Assembly (NCBI GenBank): GCA_027577415.1
Contig: JANBQS010000390.1
Location: 1 to 19,107 of the forward strand
Source of the DNA: Coemansia sp. RSA 922
Taxonomy: Eukaryota > Kickxellomycota > Kickxellomycetes > Kickxellales > Kickxellaceae
Direction of reading: 5' to 3'
Length of the DNA: 19,107 bases
In this document: positions 1 through 7,586 of the stretch, piece after piece
Numbering within the stretch: the first letter of the stretch is position 1
Layout: the number at the start of each line of letters is the position of its first letter
The notes under the pieces: model-generated
What the model was told of the DNA's origin: nothing
Database searches by the model: none
What the model saw: the letters and a program-made list of their open reading frames with translations, nothing else
Position numbers and translations under genes: made by a program

Positions 1-1
1 T

Positions 2-67
2 GGTAACAGGGATTGGCAGTTTATCCCAAGGCCAATTCTCTCCGTCTCTGTACTCAAGAACTGGTAG
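2..67 (+). CDS. 3' end of a small secreted-protein paralogue (partial, runs off left edge)
   Basis: Reading from base 2 gives 21 codons and a TAG at 65-67. The peptide (GNRDWQFIPRPILSVSVLKN then W) aligns without gaps to the C-terminus of the complete gene at 1657-1956 (GNPNWQRIPRQIRSVSVVKA then S): shared G-N-x-x-W-Q-x-I-P-R-x-I-x-S-V-S-V-x-K. The DNA downstream of both stops is also alignable, including AATAAA, so this is the tail of a tandem paralogue whose body lies left of the window. Function is unknown; by homology it is a small secreted protein. It is one residue longer at the C-terminus than its sister. Homology is seen directly; secretion is inferred from the sister gene. Confidence 0.8.
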   Translation, partial: GNRDWQFIPRPILSVSVLKNW

Positions 68-100
68 ATATTTTTTTGCGGTTCAAGTGACTGATACTCT

Positions 101-296
101 TGGCACCTACTTTCCATTTGCGTACACTTTCTCTCTTGATAAGCTACTTTTTGGTTGGCTTAGCACTAATAAACAGTATCAGTTCATTTTTTTGTGACTT
201 TTTCATCATATTTGAGGTTGACATTTTTTTTTATTTCTTACTGAGGTTTACAAATTTTACTCGTGACATTGTTGTCCAATTCCCTGACACACCCGC
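101..296 (+). repeat. Duplicated 3' flank, copy 1 (partner at 1992-2172)
   Basis: This stretch aligns to 1992-2172. Near-identical blocks include GCGTACACTTTCTC, GATAAGCTA, TTGGTTGGCTTAGCACTAAT, AAACAGTATCAGTTC, CTGAGGTT and GACATTG. Similarity extends more than 100 bases past AATAAA, which favours DNA-level tandem duplication over reinsertion of a processed transcript. An A-run follows at 319-336, just beyond the end of similarity. Confidence 0.8.
168..173 (+). terminator. Polyadenylation signal AATAAA of the left secreted-protein paralogue
   Basis: AATAAA lies about 100 bases after the TAG at 65-67, inside a block (CTAATAAACAGTATCAGTTC) shared with the 3' flank of the second copy. Conservation of both the signal and its surroundings supports its use as the poly(A) site region. 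Confidence 0.55.
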
Positions 297-318
297 ACGG
301 AGTAGCACTGCTTTCCCC

Positions 319-336
319 AAAAAAAAAAAAAAAAAA
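319..336 (+). repeat. Poly(A) tract, 18 bases
   Basis: An uninterrupted A run follows CCCC, about 20 bases beyond the end of the duplicated 3' flank. It is a simple-sequence tract. Confidence 0.9.
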
Positions 337-431
337 CTTATTCACATCGCCCACCAGAATCTAGCCTTTTAATTGTCACTGTTATTGGCATATTAAGAAA
401 AAGTGGCAGGTGCAGAATATCACCGCCAAGC

Positions 432-453
432 ACAACTACAACTACAACTACAA
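432..453 (+). repeat. ACAACT hexanucleotide microsatellite
   Basis: Three full ACAACT units plus ACAA. It lies in non-coding DNA. Confidence 0.85.
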
Positions 454-1632
454 TGGTGCCTAGGCAACAACACCTAGAACAGCCGCACATAGAGCTACAA
501 TGTATGTCTCTCCATTTTTGTGGATCTGGGCATGGCATATCATGGTATAATACCATAGCGGCAACTTCTTCAATGACAAAAGAGGGTAAGAGTAATCAGG
601 AATCGAGTAGCTACCATTGTTTATCAGTTTAGCACTGTGGGGGTGGTACCATGGATGCCTATGATAAGGTGTGAGTGGAGTGAGCGTTGAATAGAGCAAA
701 GTAGGTGCATTTAAGCGTATAGAAAGTGAGAACGATTAAATCTGCATTTTACTTACGACAAGACGCTGTTTATATAGCCTTTTGGCTGCCTTCTCCCACA
801 GCCTTATGTAGAAGGAACCAGCCAGGCGTAGCATAGCTGTGTTGCACGGGTGGGCGCGAGGTTTCCTTTGCGCATCTCGTCATGGGAAACGAGGCAGCAT
901 GCTTACAGCCGGTATCTCGGAGATCCCAGGCGACAATGCTCCACGTGGGCTGTTGGGCCAGTCTTGTGCATTATCGCGCTGTTCCGTACCAGGCACAACG
1001 CTTAAACAATTACCAACGTTGATTCCATTCTTGTTTGAGTCCTGTGCTCTACTTTATAAATAACAATTTGGGCGAACGACAATTGTGAACTGTTGGTGGC
1101 AATAAATCTTATGTTGTAAGTTCCGTTCTTTCAACAATCGCCAGTCTCTTCTTTGTAGGAGATCTACGGCCTTTGATAACAGGTATTCGTGTTGTTGTCC
1201 ATCACGCACACATGTCTGTTTCCTTGTAGATCGCAAATACACCCTTGGTATTTTTTTATAAATGGTCTGCTTTCCAAAAGTGTTTCCATTAGTGGATACC
1301 TCGTTTCCTGAAAGCAGGTATTTTTATATAGGCCACCTCATCCCTCCTTTTATCCATAGCGTCAGTAAGCGAAAAAAGCTTTCTGGCGCCGGCTCTATTG
1401 CTTTCTAGGATCTGGCATAGGATTTTATGTAGGAAATTGAATGTTCTGCCTTTTTTTGTCCTCCTTATATAGAAAGCCATTCTTCAGCCGCCACTTCAGT
1501 TTTTACTCCTTATCCTCTTTGCTCGCAATTCCTCCGACTACCTATTCCTTTCTCTCCCTTCTCGCCTTCCGCTCTTGCTTTTAGCTTACCTCTAATTCCT
1601 TTTCCACCGCAACTCTTTTTTTCGACTCTATT

Positions 1633-1645
1633 CTAAACTTGCGAT
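1633..1645 (+). repeat. 13-bp direct repeat, upstream copy
   Basis: CTAAACTTGCGAT occurs here, 11 bases before the ATG of the secreted-protein gene, and again at 1953-1965 overlapping its stop codon. The two copies bracket the coding sequence almost exactly. Confidence 0.8.
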
Positions 1646-1656
1646 CCAACATAACA

Positions 1657-1956
1657 ATGCGCTACTTTACCGTCATCGTCCTTATTGCTTGCCTGATGGC
1701 TCTCTGCAATGCCAACATTGTAGCCTTATGGAACCAAAACAAGGGCCAAGATCTCACCATTGAAAACACCGCCTGCGTCAAAGTCGACGCGGCATTTAGC
1801 GCTTCTTACAACTATGTGTGGACTAACAGATACCATGCTAGTTTCTTTGCTAACGACGACTGCACATACTTGGTGGGCTTGGCGTACCCCGGTAACCCTA
1901 ACTGGCAGCGGATTCCTCGGCAAATTCGCTCGGTTTCGGTGGTGAAGGCCTCCTAA
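1657..1956 (+). CDS. Small secreted protein, unknown function (99 aa)
   Basis: The ATG at 1657 is chosen because the frame further upstream begins only at a TTG, while the residues from this ATG form a classical signal peptide: MRYF, then a hydrophobic core (TVIVLIACLMALC), then a likely cleavage after A-N-A near residues 18-20. The mature protein has about 80 residues and two cysteines (in NTAC and DDC), enough for one disulfide. It is rich in Asn, Trp and Tyr and has no recognisable catalytic motif. I do not recognise the family. The size and single predicted disulfide resemble small fungal secreted proteins that act outside the cell. A paralogue ends at 67, so this is a tandem pair. A TATA-like TTATATAG at 1465-1472 and a pyrimidine-rich leader lie upstream. 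Confidence 0.8.
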   Translation: MRYFTVIVLIACLMALCNANIVALWNQNKGQDLTIENTACVKVDAAFSASYNYVWTNRYHASFFANDDCTYLVGLAYPGNPNWQRIPRQIRSVSVVKAS

Positions 1957-1965
1957 ACTTGCGAT
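1953..1965 (+). repeat. 13-bp direct repeat, downstream copy
   Basis: A perfect second copy of CTAAACTTGCGAT (first at 1633-1645) overlaps the TAA stop of the secreted-protein gene. The other paralogue has no such sequence after its stop. Confidence 0.8.
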
Positions 1966-1991
1966 TCTAAAATACGCGTGGCTGACTCTAT

Positions 1992-2172
1992 AGCCCCATT
2001 CCATTGCGTACACTTTCTCGATGATAAGCTATTTCTTGGTTGGCTTAGCACTAATAAACAGTATCAGTTCTTTTTTTTTTGACTTACTATTGCCTTTGTG
2101 ACTAACATTTTTACTTCTTTCTGAGGTTCACAACATTGACCTGCGACATTGATATCCAATCTGTGGCACATA
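1992..2172 (+). repeat. Duplicated 3' flank, copy 2 (partner at 101-296)
   Basis: This is the 3' untranslated region and downstream DNA of the complete secreted-protein gene, alignable to 101-296 with small indels, mainly in T runs. It contains the shared AATAAA. Confidence 0.8.
2053..2058 (+). terminator. Polyadenylation signal AATAAA of the secreted-protein gene
   Basis: The signal lies about 100 bases after the TAA at 1954-1956, in sequence conserved with the other paralogue's 3' flank. Confidence 0.55.
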
Positions 2173-2335
2173 TGTGCATGATATATCCTTGCTCTTCTCG
2201 ATCTCTATACACCAAGGTTTGATGATCCTCATGCACTTATTTGCGTATTTTATTTGGCGGAATAGGCAGCATCAACAATAAATTTAACTGCCACGAGGAG
2301 GAAGCTCTTAGTTACTCTTGCACTTTAAGATACAA

Positions 2336-3070
2336 ATGCCTTTAACTGGTGGTGGAGATTCTTCGGCAATCGACCAAACCGACTTGGCCTGGCTTTTCAC
2401 GCTCGCCTTCTATCACTCTTCTCCAGTCAACACCGAAACGCAGGTTTTTAAATCCACAAGAGACCTTTGGCAAGAGTCTATACCTTTTGCACGACACTAC
2501 CATGCCCTTGATCTCCATGAGGCGTCATTTTTATAGATGATACTTTTGCTGAGCTGACCAAAGTAGGCAGTAATGACCCACTCTGAAAAGCCTTGGCGCA
2601 AGAGGCCATCACGGATGACACTTCATACGTAACCCTTGCAATAAACAAATGGCTCAATAAAGGATAAAATTAAAACATGTCCTTATTGGCCAAGTCTATT
2701 ATTGAATGTGCGTGTCTCCATCGGGGCATTTGAGGTTATCAGTGGTGCAATAGCTTTACTTTTTTAAATCGATACATTGGAAATCAACACAAGAACAGTC
2801 GATTTGTTCCCAATAATTAGGTCAGACGACTTTTGGACATGGGATGAACCCGTGCTGCCTGTTTTTGTACACGCACTTGAAGCGTAAGGCACACTCCTTG
2901 TGAACAAGGCAACAACAGACACATTTAATTCAGATCCTCACCTTGGCCCCCATTCTTCCAACTTTGGCTCAATGACATCGGGCCTATTTCTAAAATGCTT
3001 GGCTGAATTTACAAATCAACACATGGGCCAAATTAATGCCATGCATGTGTCCCAAGCCACAAATGCTTGA
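2336..3070 (+). pseudogene. Decayed protein-coding gene, family not recognised
   Basis: A single protein-like track of about 245 codons can be followed from an ATG at 2336 to a TGA at 3068-3070. It runs in frame 2 to about 2530, in frame 1 from about 2533 to 2660, then in frame 2 again to the end. The first shift sits at a T run (2528-2532, one base missing) and the second at a GG (2662-2663, one base extra), so the two cancel. In-frame stops are at 2584-2586, 2765-2767 and 2885-2887. Protein-like segments include DLAWLFTLAFYHSSPVN, FAELTKVGSNDP, SDDFWTWDEPVLPVFVHALE and CLAEFTNQHMGQINAMHVSQ. I do not recognise a family. That it is a former gene rather than chance open frame is an inference from the length and composition of the track. 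Confidence 0.45.
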
Positions 3071-3211
3071 TAGTCCATAACCCGCTCTACTCTCTACATG
3101 TAAATTTGTTTTGATTGCTACTTGTATTGTACTTGTTGACGCTAGCCTTTTTTATGGTCCTCTCATTCTCCATTATATGCACTTTTTTTTCACTCACTAA
3201 CAACTATTACG

Positions 3212-4975
3212 ATGACAAGGCCATCGTCATTTCAGACACTCCCCATTCTCGTCACTGAACTTATAGTCGACTATGTCGCGGGAAAAGAAACTAAAGTGTC
3301 TGGTTTTAATCCTGCCGAAGTAGGCACCCACTCGGCGATTAGGCGCGCTGAGTCCGAGGCTGAAGGGCGTCTGTTACGACAGCTACCACTTCTGTGGGCT
3401 TGTAGCAGCTTTCGCGCAGTAGTGCTTGCCAACTATTGCAAGAGGTGTGCGATACGCTTTATCGGTTCTCGACGCAACAGGCGTGCTGTCACGCGGAACA
3501 ATTGGCCAGGTCGCCTCAAGAATCTCGATATTCCCGTGCACTTGCTAGCCAAGGAGCTGTTGATGGAAGTCAGCCTGCGAGATATCTACTTGGGCCATAC
3601 CTTGGGTATGCTATTGCTTCAATACAACATAGCTCGTGTGTTTCCAAAGGTCCGTTCGCTGGAATTCCAGTTTACCTTGATCTACGCAGATCCAGATATC
3701 GCCGCCAATTCGCGAAGGATCATGACAAATATAGGCTCGTTCACGCGTTACATTGGACAAGTAGTGCCCATGGTCCGTACGGTGAGCGTCTCTCTCAGTT
3801 ACATCTCTAATAGGGTACCACAGACTCGCGTGCCCTTCTTTGGCGATCTGGTCTCGCAGCTTTATCGACTTGCTGGCCACATCGAGTATTGCCGCAACTG
3901 TCATACGGTGCCCGTCGAGCTTCAACCGACAATTATCTCCGATTTGACAACTATGGACTGTCATGTAGACGGTAACATTGAGTCGCTTATGGCGCTGGTG
4001 CGACGGAATGCGTCGACACTACAATCCCTGACTACAAGGTCTCTAATGTATGTTGACATTTCCGGACTTGTGCGGGACCCGAGTGGCGGCGGCTATGTAC
4101 AGTACACTGGCATGCGCATGCTAAAACTGCATCATTTTACAAATTCAGTCACATCGCAGCATGCTGTATTTGATGGTGCCTTGCCATTTCCCAGGCTTCA
4201 CAGCCTACAAGTTTTGTACAATTTTCCATTTGGCGACGACATGCTATTCAGGGGAAATGCGAAAACGCTCGAATACTTGCACATCCAGCTGGACGATCTA
4301 TCGGTTTCCGTGTTTCAAAGGTATCGTGTATTTACGCCAGTCAGCCATCCTAAGCTACGCCGCGTGAAAATTCAGCACGCGAAAGGACGCAAGCCCAGCA
4401 CACTTAGTACTACGTCGGACTACCTGCGCTTTGTGCTAAACATTTCAAGCAACGCAACTGTATGCTCGTTCTACGACGTATCAGGCGTACTTGGGCTGCA
4501 ATCTGAGCTCTTGTTATTCGATGACTATCGTCATATCAGAGTCCTAGATATGCCAAACGTACGATTTGACCTTTGGTATGCTTTTGGCTTGATAAGGGCA
4601 CTGCCTCTTCTTGTGGTTCTATACACCCTGTCCCCGACTCTTGGACTGATGCCTAAAGGAATTTCACAAGACAAGCTTCCTAAATACGTCGCCACGACTT
4701 ACGCCTCGATTGGAAAATCGTTCCGGTGCTGGCGGTTTTCTAATAGCATTGGGAGTGATATAAAGCGCACAGCCATGTGTGTGTTGTTGTTGTCCCTGAT
4801 ATATCCGCGGGCAGTTGTTGCTTTATTTCATGCAGAACCTGTTGAGTTGTTGTTATCGGAGATGCGCTTGCTTCTGGTCAGGAAAGCATTTAAGGATTAT
4901 AGATCGCGCTGGGAATACTTGTTGCGCGATAACCGCAGGAAAGGGTGTGTTCCCTGCAAATATACTTTCTACTAG
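3212..4975 (+). CDS. F-box/LRR-like protein, Kickxellales-type expanded family (587 aa)
   Basis: The ATG at 3212 directly precedes the family's usual N-terminus. Residues 7-24 (FQTLPILVTELIVDYVAG) resemble the first helix of an F-box, and LLWACSSFRAVVLANYC (about 59-78) looks like its second half. The rest has regularly spaced leucine-rich-repeat-like strands. Landmarks shared with the next gene are NASTLQSL (from residue 266), FRGNAKTLEYL (from 346), VFTPVSHPKLRRV, SDYLRFVLNIS, KLPKYVATTYA and KSFRCWRF. If the F-box is functional, the protein would be a substrate-recognition subunit of an SCF ubiquitin ligase; substrate unknown. No stop or frameshift is seen. It lies in tandem with two paralogues, same strand. 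Family membership is confident from internal comparison; the ligase role is inferred. Confidence 0.8.
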   Translation: MTRPSSFQTLPILVTELIVDYVAGKETKVSGFNPAEVGTHSAIRRAESEAEGRLLRQLPLLWACSSFRAVVLANYCKRCAIRFIGSRRNRRAVTRNNWPGRLKNLDIPVHLLAKELLMEVSLRDIYLGHTLGMLLLQYNIARVFPKVRSLEFQFTLIYADPDIAANSRRIMTNIGSFTRYIGQVVPMVRTVSVSLSYISNRVPQTRVPFFGDLVSQLYRLAGHIEYCRNCHTVPVELQPTIISDLTTMDCHVDGNIESLMALVRRNASTLQSLTTRSLMYVDISGLVRDPSGGGYVQYTGMRMLKLHHFTNSVTSQHAVFDGALPFPRLHSLQVLYNFPFGDDMLFRGNAKTLEYLHIQLDDLSVSVFQRYRVFTPVSHPKLRRVKIQHAKGRKPSTLSTTSDYLRFVLNISSNATVCSFYDVSGVLGLQSELLLFDDYRHIRVLDMPNVRFDLWYAFGLIRALPLLVVLYTLSPTLGLMPKGISQDKLPKYVATTYASIGKSFRCWRFSNSIGSDIKRTAMCVLLLSLIYPRAVVALFHAEPVELLLSEMRLLLVRKAFKDYRSRWEYLLRDNRRKGCVPCKYTFY

Positions 4976-5266
4976 ATTGGGTGGTTATTAATGGAGAAAC
5001 AATTATCTAGCTAGCAATTTTTGATGTACACAAGTAAAGACCGCGTATTTCCCCACTCCAGATGCGCATAGACACGTATCTTGTAGGATCTACAAGGGCT
5101 TTACCTAGACCAGATCCGGCAGCTTGTTTGGCTAAGGCACACAAATCGATCCTCACAAGAAGGGTTTTCTTGGTGTTCGCTTATTGGACAGTAAAGTAAA
5201 TACACGCGGCTCCCCAAGGGCTTCAAATTTTGACACTACAATGTTTTTGCACTTGCTTTATTTACT

Positions 5267-7032
5267 ATGCGCGCGCCTTTTCCGTTTCAAATACTCCCGC
5301 TCCACATTGTTGAGCAAATACTGGACTACGTCGTGGGCAGCAGCCGCTTGAAGTTCGATTGTGTTTGCTTAGGGTCCGACGAATACACATGGCTGCTGAT
5401 GCCACTACTGATTTCTTGCCCTAGCTTTGCCTCGCCCGTTTTTTCGCGTATTTGCAGATTATACAACATGGAGCTTACTGGTTTTATGGACTATAGCCGG
5501 GACAGGCCACCTTCGCTAAAGGCCATTCTTATAGATGCGGGATATCCTGCTCTCACCTATATGCCAAAGTACTAACAGTTAGCGTAGACGTGCGAGACAT
5601 CTATAGTGGGGCCGCGTTGAGGGTATTGTCTAGCGAGCCCTATATCACTCGCACATTTCCGATGGTTCGCTCGATCAGTTTTTTGTTCTCTCTTCCATCA
5701 GCAACAGAGCAGTAGGCGTTTATTGCGACTACTTCGCCCGATGCTGAGTCTAACATTAGTGCGTTTGTGAAGCGAGTTAAGCAAATAGCGACTAAGCTGG
5801 AGAAAATTGGCATTATACTATCGCCCCATGATAACGAGCCTCCTTCTCCTATTCAGCAGCTCAACGACCTTGTTCAACAGCTCTGTCAACAAGCGGTAGA
5901 CATTGAATACGAAGTTAGCCGCCAGCCAGTTATTCTCGATCAGCGACTAAATGGCTTGCGCAACCTCGTCTATGTCAGCTTCGACTCTACTGACGGTGGC
6001 GAGCAGATAGTACAGCTGGTACGACGCAACGCTTCGACATTGCAGTCTCTGGACGTTCTTGAATCGACGATTACAAATGTAAACGGCCTTATTCTGAACG
6101 ACGACGGTAGCTATATGCAATACCCTTGCATGCACACGCTCAAATTCAGTGGCCGACGTGGTCCAAATGTGCCTCGGCTGCTAGTATTTCCAGGCGCAGT
6201 GCCCTTTCCCAGTCTCCGGAAGTTGAGTATTGGATTTAAGTGCCTTTTTGGCGACGACACGTTGTTCAGAGGCAATGCGGCCACACTTGAAACTCTATCT
6301 TTGAGCCCCAGTCCAACTTCAGCCAGAGTTATTCGAGAGTACAGGGTTTTCACGCCAGTTAGCCACCCAAAGCTCCAATACGTCAGGTTCGGGGTGATCT
6401 CGGATTCTGAACCAAATATTTTTGACACTGACATCGAGTATCTACGGTTTGTACTGAGCATTGGGCCCAATGCTCCTGTGCGAGCCATATACGATCGTTT
6501 TATTGGTCTGGAGTTCCAATCTCTAATCCCCGCGTTTGGCGAACACACTTGCATCCAAGTCCTAGCACTGGAAGGTTTGCACTTGAACCTCTGGGACGCC
6601 ATTGCGTTGGTCACAGCACTCCCGCTTCTTTCAGATTTACGCACCTTGCTTCCAGTTCTTGGTCCATTGCCTAACGGAGTCGCAAAGCACAAGCTACCTG
6701 CCTACGTAATCGCCAACTATGCCCCGACGGGAAAGCGTTTTCGTTGCTGGAGTTATGGATATAGTCTAGACGGCAATGGCTTCAAGGAAGCTGTACGTTG
6801 TGTGTTGTTGTTGGCGTTGGTTTGCCCAAATTTTGACTATGCAGCGGTAGGATTGAGCGGCGAGCTATTCATGGCGCACATGAAGGAAATGATCACTACT
6901 GACGGATTCAGACCATATGCGGCTCGATTGCGGCGTTTGTTGTTTGGCGGAGCTAAAAACAAAATCCGCAGTGTCAAAGGCTTACTGGCGGTGGAGGAAG
7001 CAGCGCGCGCAAGATGGGAAGGCAGGGTATAG
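5267..7032 (+). pseudogene. Broken F-box/LRR-like paralogue (frameshift plus nonsense codon)
   Basis: The ATG at 5267 opens a typical family start (FQILPLHIVEQILDYVVG). Frame 2 continues to 5573, where a TAA follows a one-base deletion at about 5569 (after CCAAAG). The homologous protein carries on in frame 1 (VLTVSVDVRDIYSG, FPMVRSISF), meets TAG at 5713-5715, then stays open to 7032. The C-terminal 421 codons carry all family landmarks: NASTLQSL, FRGNAATLETL, VFTPVSHPKLQ, EYLRFVLSIGPNA, KLPAYVIANYA, KRFRCW and CVLLLALVCPNFDYAA. Except for the two lesions it is as well preserved as its left neighbour, so inactivation looks recent. An intron does not rescue it: the gap contains conserved family sequence. 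A sequencing error could explain the deletion but not the TAG as easily. Confidence 0.8.
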
Positions 7033-7358
7033 AGTAAAGCAAGTAGCCTTATTTGTATACAGTGTAGAGTTCATAGTGACGTTCATAATCCACCCAAAAT
7101 CCTAATAGTTCCATGTACTCTCAATGACAAATACAGGCTCACTTGCTATCTATTATTATATAAGCTCACTAGTCAAGCGTGGCATGCTTCAGACATGGCT
7201 GGTTTATCACTATTCACTTTCCAGATGGCATGTCGGCAATCTGCAAAGGGGCACTTTAAAAAGCCCTCTTTTTGCGAGCTCTCTTTACACACACGCCATT
7301 GTACATAAAGGTGGCAAAAAGTAATCAACACATTTCCAAAAAGGCATTCTCTTTTTTT

Positions 7359-7364
7359 TATAAA
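7359..7364 (+). promoter_or_regulatory. TATA-like element upstream of the third F-box-like gene
   Basis: TATAAA follows a run of eight T, about 220 bases before the chosen ATG at 7587. The position fits a core promoter with a longish leader, but the only support is the motif itself. Confidence 0.3.
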
Positions 7365-7491
7365 GTCTTATACAAAAGCCTCTTTATCAATTCTAATAAA
7401 GACATAGTACAAAGGCGGCCAAGTGTGGCCACAGGCAATGAAGCATGAACTGTAGTCCAAAGTAAATCGGCCGCACTTCTTTACATCTTGC

Positions 7492-7507
7492 CTATCTATC
7501 TATCTAT
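7492..7507 (+). repeat. CTAT tetranucleotide microsatellite
   Basis: Four CTAT units in the presumed 5' leader of the third F-box-like gene. Confidence 0.85.
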
Positions 7508-7586
7508 TTTGTACACTATTTTTTCCATCCTACTCTCCATTATCTTTATTTTATTGTATATCGCACCTGTATTATTTGATTTGCAC

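Larger units (their letters stand above)
297..1632. other. Long intergenic region without a supportable gene
   Basis: I see no convincing gene here. The stretch holds an 18-base A tract (319-336), an ACAACT hexanucleotide repeat (432-453), TATA-like motifs (near 770, 1325 and 1465-1472) and a pyrimidine-rich stretch from about 1500 to 1630 leading into the secreted-protein gene. The short ORFs on both strands (for example minus 1054-1242 and 1289-1480) show no domain, no homology to neighbours and no clear start context. The two adjacent minus-strand ORFs could be a decayed gene, but I cannot support that. Confidence 0.5.
7033..7586. other. AT-rich intergenic region upstream of the third F-box-like gene
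   Basis: No supportable gene is present; a 66-codon + strand ORF at 7124-7324 has no domain or homology to neighbours. A TATAAA at 7359-7364, an AATAAA at 7395-7400, the palindromic GGCCAAGTGTGGCC near 7419 and a CTAT tetranucleotide repeat at 7492-7507 are visible. The T-rich DNA just before the ATG at 7587 is probably a 5' leader. Confidence 0.45.

Noticed and set aside
100..372. 90-codon + strand ORF with a hydrophobic, Phe-rich start
   Set aside because: It begins at a non-ATG codon inside the conserved 3' flank of the left secreted-protein copy, runs through T tracts and ends in a poly-Lys from the A run.
1054..1480. Two minus-strand ORFs (1054-1242 and 1289-1480) as a split gene
   Set aside because: There is no recognised motif, no splice signals that I can support and no homology to neighbours. 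It is kept as unassigned intergenic DNA.
5569..5715. Possible intron in the middle F-box-like gene, suggested by a perfect TACTAAC at 5570-5576
   Set aside because: An intron with its donor at the GT of 5569-5570 and its acceptor at the TAG of 5713-5715 leaves the wrong frame and would remove family-conserved sequence (VRDIYSG, FPMVRSI). AG also follows TACTAAC too closely for a normal acceptor. A one-base deletion explains the data better.
7488..7586. N-terminal transmembrane extension of the third F-box-like protein
   Set aside because: It would start at TTG in a T-rich microsatellite leader. The paralogues begin right at the F-box-like segment, matching the ATG at 7587.
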